This document shows, in pieces, positions 1 through 4,600 of a stretch of 6,186 nucleotides of DNA. Made by a program: the position numbers and the translations under genes. The stretch is taken from positions 1 through 6,186 of the forward strand of contig CAJTYM010000084.1 in assembly GCA_910583835.1 (NCBI GenBank), given 5' to 3'. The stretch's first letter is position 1, and each line of letters begins with the position of its first letter. The notes below the pieces were generated by a model. It did no database searches and was not told the DNA's origin. It saw only the letters and a list, made by a program, of their open reading frames with translations. This DNA is from an uncultured Lachnospiraceae bacterium (lineage in GTDB: Bacteria; Bacillota; Clostridia; Lachnospirales; Lachnospiraceae).

Positions 1-138
1 TCTGGAATGCTTTGCGACGTTCTGGCAGGTGACGCATTGCGGCGCGTGCCATTACCTTAGGAGCAAAGCAAATGCGCAGCATTTCTGGAATGCTTTGCGA
101 CGTTCTGGCAGGTGACGCATTGCGGCGCGTGCCATTAC
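1..138. repeat. Tandem-like direct repeat, 55-bp core, 83-bp period
   Basis: Positions 1-55 and 84-138 are identical over 55 bp, beginning TCTGGAATGC and ending GTGCCATTAC, and they diverge directly afterwards (CTTAG against TTTTA). A 28-bp linker (56-83) separates them, giving a period of 83 bp. The window opens inside the first copy, so the array may continue to the left. Each core is rich in short inverted repeats, for example GGCA at 107-110 with TGCC at 130-133. The array lies about 45 bp downstream of the pta stop codon and has no convincing coding content. It could be a dispersed intergenic REP-like element, a structured 3' UTR, or a small tandem array. I do not recognise it as a named family. 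Confidence 0.85.
63..98. other. Imperfect stem-loop inside the repeat unit
   Basis: GCAAAGCA (63-70) pairs with TGCTTTGC (91-98). Immediately inside, AATGC (71-75) pairs with GCATT (79-83) around a GCA loop, which leaves TCTGGAA (84-90) as a one-sided 7-nt bulge. A competing hairpin pairs GCATT (79-83) with AATGC (89-93) around a TCTGG loop, so two mutually exclusive folds are possible. The structure reads nearly the same on either strand. There is no T-run directly after it, so it does not look like a classic intrinsic terminator, though in a pta transcript it could protect the 3' end or pause polymerase. The pairings are seen directly; any role is inference. Confidence 0.6.
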
Positions 139-182
139 TTTTATCTAATAGGAAAGACCTTGCCCACTTTGTTCTGATAGTT

Positions 183-1193
183 CTATTCAAGTTCTTCGTC
201 TACCAATGCAGCGGTGATGATTGCCATGGAATATACCTCATCGGCATTGCAGCCTCGGGATAAGTCATTGATTGGTGAATTCAAGCCCAAGAGGATGGGA
301 CCGTACGCCTCAAAGTTACCCATGCGCTGTGCAATCTTGTAACCGATGTTTCCGGCGTTGATATCCGGGAAAATAAAGACATTGGCATGTCCGGCAACTG
401 GGTCGTCCGGGCATTTGGTACGTGCGACACGTGGGGAAACGGCAGCGTCAAACTGCATCTCGCCGGAAATCGGGAGATTGGGATTCAGCGCTTTCGCCTT
501 GATGGCGGCATTGTGCATCTTGTCTACGTCTTCACCGGCGCCGGAACCGAGCGTGGAATAGCTGAGGAATGCAACCTTGGGGTCGATACCGAAGAGCTGT
601 CCGCATTTAGCTGCTTCAATGGCAATCTCTGCAAGCTCGTCTTCGTTCGGCTTGATATTGATGGCACAGTCTGCCATGGCAAGCACTTCGTTTTCGCCGG
701 TAGCGGAAGGACGTACCAGGATAAAGCAGGAAGACACGATGTTGTGCCCCGGTTTTGCCTTAATTAACTGCAGCGCCGGGCGGATAGTGTCTGCCGTTGT
801 ATAAGTAGCGCCGCCTAAGAGGGAATCGGCATATCCCATTTTCACCAGCATGGTACCGAAATAATTGCCTTGCAGCAAAATCTCGCGTGCCCTTTCCGGC
901 TGCAGGTTCTTGCTCTTTCTCAGTTCGCAGAGCATTGCTGCCATCTCGTCCATTTTTTCAAAATGTGCCGGGTCAATAATCTGGGCCCCGCGGATGTTGT
1001 AACCATACTCCTCAGCTGCCTCTTCCACTTCCTCCTGGGTGCCAACTAAAAGCGGCGTCAGGAAATTGGAAGCAAGCAGCCGGGAAGCAGCTTCTAAGAT
1101 ACGTGGGTCTTTGCCCTCCGTGAAGACAATCCTTTTGGGGCTCTGTTTCAGTTTCTTAATCATTGCGCCAAAACCGTGCATGTTCCTGCTCAT
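183..1193 (-). CDS. pta: Phosphate acetyltransferase (phosphotransacetylase)
   Basis: A complete 336-residue protein, the usual length for the short, single-domain Pta class (EC 2.3.1.8). It interconverts acetyl-CoA plus phosphate with acetyl phosphate plus CoA in the cytoplasm and, with acetate kinase, makes ATP and acetate. Family hallmarks are visible: an N-terminal RIVFTEGKDPRIL (21-33), the central GYADSLLGGATYTTADTIRP (120-139), an active-site-region SSCF (154-157), GSGAGEDVDK (216-225), and the C-terminal GPILLGLNSPINDLSRGC (298-315), which carries the conserved Ser-Arg pair (312-313). The start is set by TAAGGAGG nine bases upstream of ATG 1193, which favours Met1 over Met5 or Met11. 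It is transcribed divergently from the giant hydrolase gene. Acetate kinase (ackA), the common downstream partner, is not in the 182 bp that remain, and a repeat lies there instead. A phosphate butyryltransferase is the main alternative, but the motifs favour Pta. Confidence 0.95.
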   Translation of the reverse strand: MSRNMHGFGAMIKKLKQSPKRIVFTEGKDPRILEAASRLLASNFLTPLLVGTQEEVEEAAEEYGYNIRGAQIIDPAHFEKMDEMAAMLCELRKSKNLQPERAREILLQGNYFGTMLVKMGYADSLLGGATYTTADTIRPALQLIKAKPGHNIVSSCFILVRPSATGENEVLAMADCAINIKPNEDELAEIAIEAAKCGQLFGIDPKVAFLSYSTLGSGAGEDVDKMHNAAIKAKALNPNLPISGEMQFDAAVSPRVARTKCPDDPVAGHANVFIFPDINAGNIGYKIAQRMGNFEAYGPILLGLNSPINDLSRGCNADEVYSMAIITAALVDEELE

Positions 1194-1202
1194 ATTGTAA
1201 AT

Positions 1203-1210
1203 CCTCCTTA
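1203..1210 (-). promoter_or_regulatory. Ribosome binding site of pta
   Basis: On the minus strand the sequence reads TAAGGAGG, followed by nine bases and then ATG at 1193. This near-perfect anti-16S match fixes the first Met as the start, ahead of the in-frame Met codons at residues 5 and 11. Confidence 0.9.
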
Positions 1211-1260
1211 CATCTATCTGACTCTGTCATCAGCATATAAATTATTTTTTGAAATCCCTA

Positions 1261-1293
1261 AATATAATGTACCACTTTTGAGATATTTTTCAA
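1261..1293 (-). promoter_or_regulatory. Tentative pta promoter
   Basis: On the minus strand TTGAAA (1293-1288) is followed after 16 bp by TACATT (1271-1266), which runs on into TATATT (1266-1261). TTGAAA is a fair -35 (4/6), TACATT a weak -10 (4/6) at good spacing, and TATATT a better -10 (5/6) but at 21 bp. Transcription would start about 60 bp upstream of the pta start codon. The region is AT-rich and lies where a promoter is expected, but the exact boxes are uncertain. Confidence 0.4.
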
Positions 1294-1358
1294 CTAATTT
1301 TTGCCAGATTCTTCCATGTTTGTTGCAGTTATGCCAGAAATTTCAGGGGAAACGCTGA

Positions 1359-1372
1359 TAAAAGCGCTTTCC
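1359..1372. promoter_or_regulatory. Candidate CcpA catabolite-responsive element (cre)
   Basis: TAAAAGCGCTTTCC matches the ideal cre TGAAAGCGCTTTCA at 12 of 14 positions, with a fully symmetric core AAAGCGCTTT (1361-1370). It lies between two divergent carbon-metabolism genes, roughly 100 bp upstream of the tentative pta start point and 190-200 bp upstream of the hydrolase promoter. In Bacillus subtilis CcpA activates pta and ackA from upstream cre sites, so activation of pta is the most natural reading; repression of the glycosidase is possible but the distance is long. The site overlaps an imperfect hairpin (GGAAACGCT 1348-1356 with AGCG-C-TTTCC 1363-1372), which may be incidental. Confidence 0.5.
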
Positions 1373-1504
1373 GCACCGTCTGCCTATGTGCATTGCATAA
1401 AATATTTATGGGCTTGGCGGCAATGGCAGCGGTATGGTAGTTTTGTACATGCCCATTTGGAATAATAAGGAAAAACATCGGCAATACCGCAGAAAATATG
1501 CTTG

Positions 1505-1518
1505 AAAATGCGCATTTT
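1505..1518. promoter_or_regulatory. Perfect 14-bp palindrome, candidate operator
   Basis: AAAATGCGCATTTT equals its own reverse complement and ends 10 bp before the proposed -35 box of the giant hydrolase gene. Length, symmetry and position fit an operator for a dimeric regulator, such as a LacI- or GntR-type sugar sensor. No regulator gene is in the window, and the site does not fit the cre consensus. It is AT-flanked, so chance is possible. Confidence 0.35.
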
Positions 1519-1528
1519 ATTATCGAAA

Positions 1529-1557
1529 TTGCTTGTAAATTGCTTTTTCTATATGAT
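1529..1557 (+). promoter_or_regulatory. Likely sigma-A promoter of the hydrolase gene
   Basis: TTGCTT (1529-1534) and TATGAT (1552-1557) are separated by exactly 17 bp. The -10 matches TATAAT at 5/6; the -35 keeps only the TTG core. This predicts a start point near 1564 and a 5' leader of about 30 nt, just enough for the ribosome binding site, so no riboswitch or attenuator fits. An alternative pairing is TTGTAA (1533-1538) with GATAAA (1555-1560) at 16 bp. Confidence 0.5.
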
Positions 1558-1580
1558 AAAATCATTGTATATGTTATAGG

Positions 1581-1587
1581 AAGGAGG
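1581..1587 (+). promoter_or_regulatory. Ribosome binding site of the hydrolase gene
   Basis: AAGGAGG lies eight bases before ATG 1596, in the purine-rich stretch AGGAAGGAGGAAAGAGAG. It supports that ATG, which is followed directly by a textbook signal peptide. Confidence 0.9.
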
Positions 1588-1595
1588 AAAGAGAG

Positions 1596-1688
1596 ATGAA
1601 GAGAACGAAAAAGATTTTAGCAGTGCTGTTATCTGCTGCAATTGCAGTGACAGGGCTGCCAATGTTTCAGCTTCATGCGCAAGGAGCG
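1596..1688 (+). other. Signal peptide of the hydrolase (residues 1-31)
   Basis: A basic n-region (KRTKK), a hydrophobic core (ILAVLLSAAIAVTGLPMF) and a polar c-region ending LHA-QGA give two possible signal peptidase I sites, after Ala28 or Ala31. There is no lipobox cysteine, so it is not a lipoprotein. The mature chain starts in a short Gln/Thr/Ser/Pro-containing linker before LamG-1. Confidence 0.88.
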
Positions 1689-4600
1689 CAGACAGAAGGT
1701 TCGCCGAAAGCGGTGACAAAGGCTCCTGTGCTGGAACTGAAATTTGAGGGAGATTTGACAGATTCCTCACATAATAATACTACCGTGACAGCCAGTGGTA
1801 CGGTAAGTTATGTGCAAGGAATCAAGGAGGGGGAACAGGCAATTTCTCTGGATGGAAAGACGATGTTGGATTTGGGGAAGAACACAGACTTCTCGCCGAA
1901 GAAACTGACGCTTTCTTTTTGGATGAAACCGAATGCTGCTATGTCTGGAGAACAGGGCATTACCTGGAACAAGACCGTGTATAATAGTGACGGCTGGTAC
2001 CTGATGTCTACGGATGGGGGGGTAGAATTGTCTGTAGGACCAGGGGGAGGGCAGCCATATATGATTGCCTCTAAAAAAACAAGGAATGAACTGTTTCCGG
2101 TAGGGGAATGGACCCATATGGCAATAACTTATGACAGCGATACGAAGCAGGCTAAGATATACCGCAATGGAATTCCTCAGGAAACAAATATAAAATATGG
2201 ACTGGGAGGAGTGGCAACGGGTATCATTGGACCTTGTGCAGATGACAAGAAAACCATTGGAAATAATGGACCCAACTATAATGGAGCTTTTTTGAATGCT
2301 TCGTTGGATGAATACCGCTTGTACGATCAGGTTCTGGAGGTAACGGACATTGCCGAAGCATTTAGAGAGTCAGGACGTACTTTAGATGCGGAAGAAGTAA
2401 ATATAATTGAGCAGAAAGCGCTGGACGCTATAAGTATTTCTGCCAGCACCGTTAAGGATTTGCAGCTTCCGGTGAAGGGGGAAGAAGGCTGCACCATTTC
2501 CTGGAGCGCCAACGGCTCAGAATACCTTACGGATGATGGAAAATTGTTAAAACGCCCGCGGCAGGGGGAAGCCGATGCTGAAGTGACGATGACGGCATCT
2601 GTCAGCTATGTGGGAGAGACGCCGTTAACTAAGGATTTTCAAGTGACAGTAAAGGCAATCAGCGAGGATGAGGATCCCTCCCTTTTGCTGGAGCTTGGGT
2701 TCAATGATGATACGCTTACCGATACCTCTGTCTATGGCAGGACAGTAGCGGCAGCCGGAACAGCCGCCTACACAGACGGAGAGGGCAGCAATGGCAGAGC
2801 GATTAAGTTTGACGGCAATACTTATCTGAATCTGGGCAAAGATGGGGAGCTGACGCCGAGCAAGATGACGCTTTCCTTCTGGCTGAAGCCCAATGCAGAC
2901 ATAAGCGAGGAGCAGATTATTGCCTGGAGTAAGGGAAGCTATAACGCTGACGGATGGTATCTGAATATAAACAAGGATGCGCCGCTCGGTTTGTCCGTGG
3001 GACCGGGAAACAGCCAGCCACATTTTATTAAGGTCAATGGCGCGGCAAAAGACTTTTTCCCGACTACGGCATGGACCCATGTCGTTGTGACGTATGACAG
3101 TGAAACCAAAGAGGCGCGTTTTTACCGTAATGGAATCCCGCAGAAGACAACCGTGGTATATGCGGTGAGTGACACTGCCAGCGGAGTCATCGGTACGAAT
3201 AATAATATCAATGTTATTGGCAGCAATGGCGAAGTGCATGGGCATCAAGGAAAGCTGAAAGCTGCCCTTGATGAGTACCGCCTGTATGATAAGGTCCTGG
3301 ATCAGGAGCAGGTAATTGAGGAATATGAGAAGAGCGGGAAAACCTTTGACAAACAGGCGGCAGCGCAGGCAGACCTCGATGCGCTGGAAGTCCGGGAAGT
3401 GGCAGCGGATGGCATGACGCTTGCAGGAGAAGGGGCATCCGGCTCGGTAATTACCTGGGAATCGAATGATGCTGCTATTGCGATAGATGGAACGAACTGT
3501 ACAGTAACCGCTCCCGGCTATGGGGAAGAGGATAAGGTTGTGACATTGACCGCCAAGGCAGTCTTTGCCGGCGGTACGCCGGCGACCAAGACTTTCCAGG
3601 TAACGGTCAAGGCCCAAAAAGCAGACTTGAGCGGATTGCAGCAAGCCATGGAAGACGCCGCCAAGTTTGAGGAGGAAACCTATACACCGGCAAGTTTCCA
3701 GGCATTGAAAGATGCATTGGCAGCCGCACAGAGCGTAATAAGCAATAAAGCCTCCACGCAGGAGCAGGTAGATGCTGCCGAGAGCGATTTGCAAGCGGCA
3801 ATGGATGGACTGGCAGAGAAGGCAGACAAGGGAGAACTGGCAGCGGCAGTCCAGGCAGCACAGGCGGAAGATGAAAGCATGTATACGCCGGCGAGCTGGA
3901 GCAGTCTGCAGACTGCGCTTGCAGCAGCAGTTGACGTAAACAATAATGCGAATGCCACGCAGGAAGAGGTGGATGCTGCCGCAACAGCATTGCGGGCAGC
4001 ATTGGCAAACCTGGAAGAGAACAGCAACCCGGATGGCAAGCCCAACAAGACGAGGCTGGAAACAGCCATAGCAGAAGCCAAAGCCAAGGAGGAGTCTTTG
4101 TATACGCCGGCGAGCTGGGCATCGATGCAGACTGCGCTGACAGAGGCGGAGAGGGTTTTTGCAGATGAAGATGCCACGCAGGCTGACGTGACGAACGCCA
4201 GACAGGCATTGGAGAATGCAGTAATCAATCTTGAGAGCAGGGTGGACAGAACTGCGCTTTTAGCAGCCATCCAGGCAGCAGAGGGCAAGAATGAGAGCGA
4301 ATACACGGCAGAGAGCTGGAGCAGTCTGCAGACCGCGCTGACAGAAGCAAAGCGCGTAGAGGCAGATGGAGATGCCACGCGCGAGCAGATAGATGCAGCA
4401 AAAGAATCCTTGGAAGAGGCAATTGCCAAACTGTTGGAGAAAGCGCTGGTCCTGGATCTTGCGTTTGAGGATAACTTAACAGATAACTCAGCCAATGCAT
4501 TTGAGGTTGCAGGAAACAAAGCGGCGTCTTATACAGACGGCGTCAAAGGGAAAGCCATCTCCCTGGATGGCAGCACCTATCTGAACCTGGGCAAGAGCGG

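Noticed and set aside
1..138. A CRISPR array
   Set aside because: Only two copies of a 55-bp core separated by 28 bp are visible; the repeat is longer than the spacer-like gap, and there are no cas genes nearby.
72..263. A 63-codon plus-strand frame starting in the repeat
   Set aside because: It begins inside the repeat hairpin, runs antisense into the end of pta, and has no ribosome binding site.
1408..1456. Inverted repeat ATGGGC (1408-1413) and GCCCAT (1451-1456)
   Set aside because: Six base pairs around a 37-nt loop is expected by chance at this scale, with no T-run or other support.
1331..1465. A 44-codon plus-strand frame (starting MPEISGETLIKAL) in the intergenic region
   Set aside because: There is no ribosome binding site before its ATG, it resembles nothing I recognise, and it overlaps the cre-like site. 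A decayed gene fragment cannot be excluded.
1329..1565. A 78-codon minus-strand frame in the intergenic region
   Set aside because: There is no Shine-Dalgarno sequence upstream of its ATG, and it runs across the hydrolase promoter and palindrome. Composition is non-coding-like.
2625..4519. Long minus-strand open frames (389 and 279 codons) opposite the LamG-2/FIVAR region
   Set aside because: They lie antisense to a clearly coding frame with recognisable domains, have low-complexity Ser/Ala/Leu or Cys-rich translations, and arise from the repetitive alanine-rich codons.
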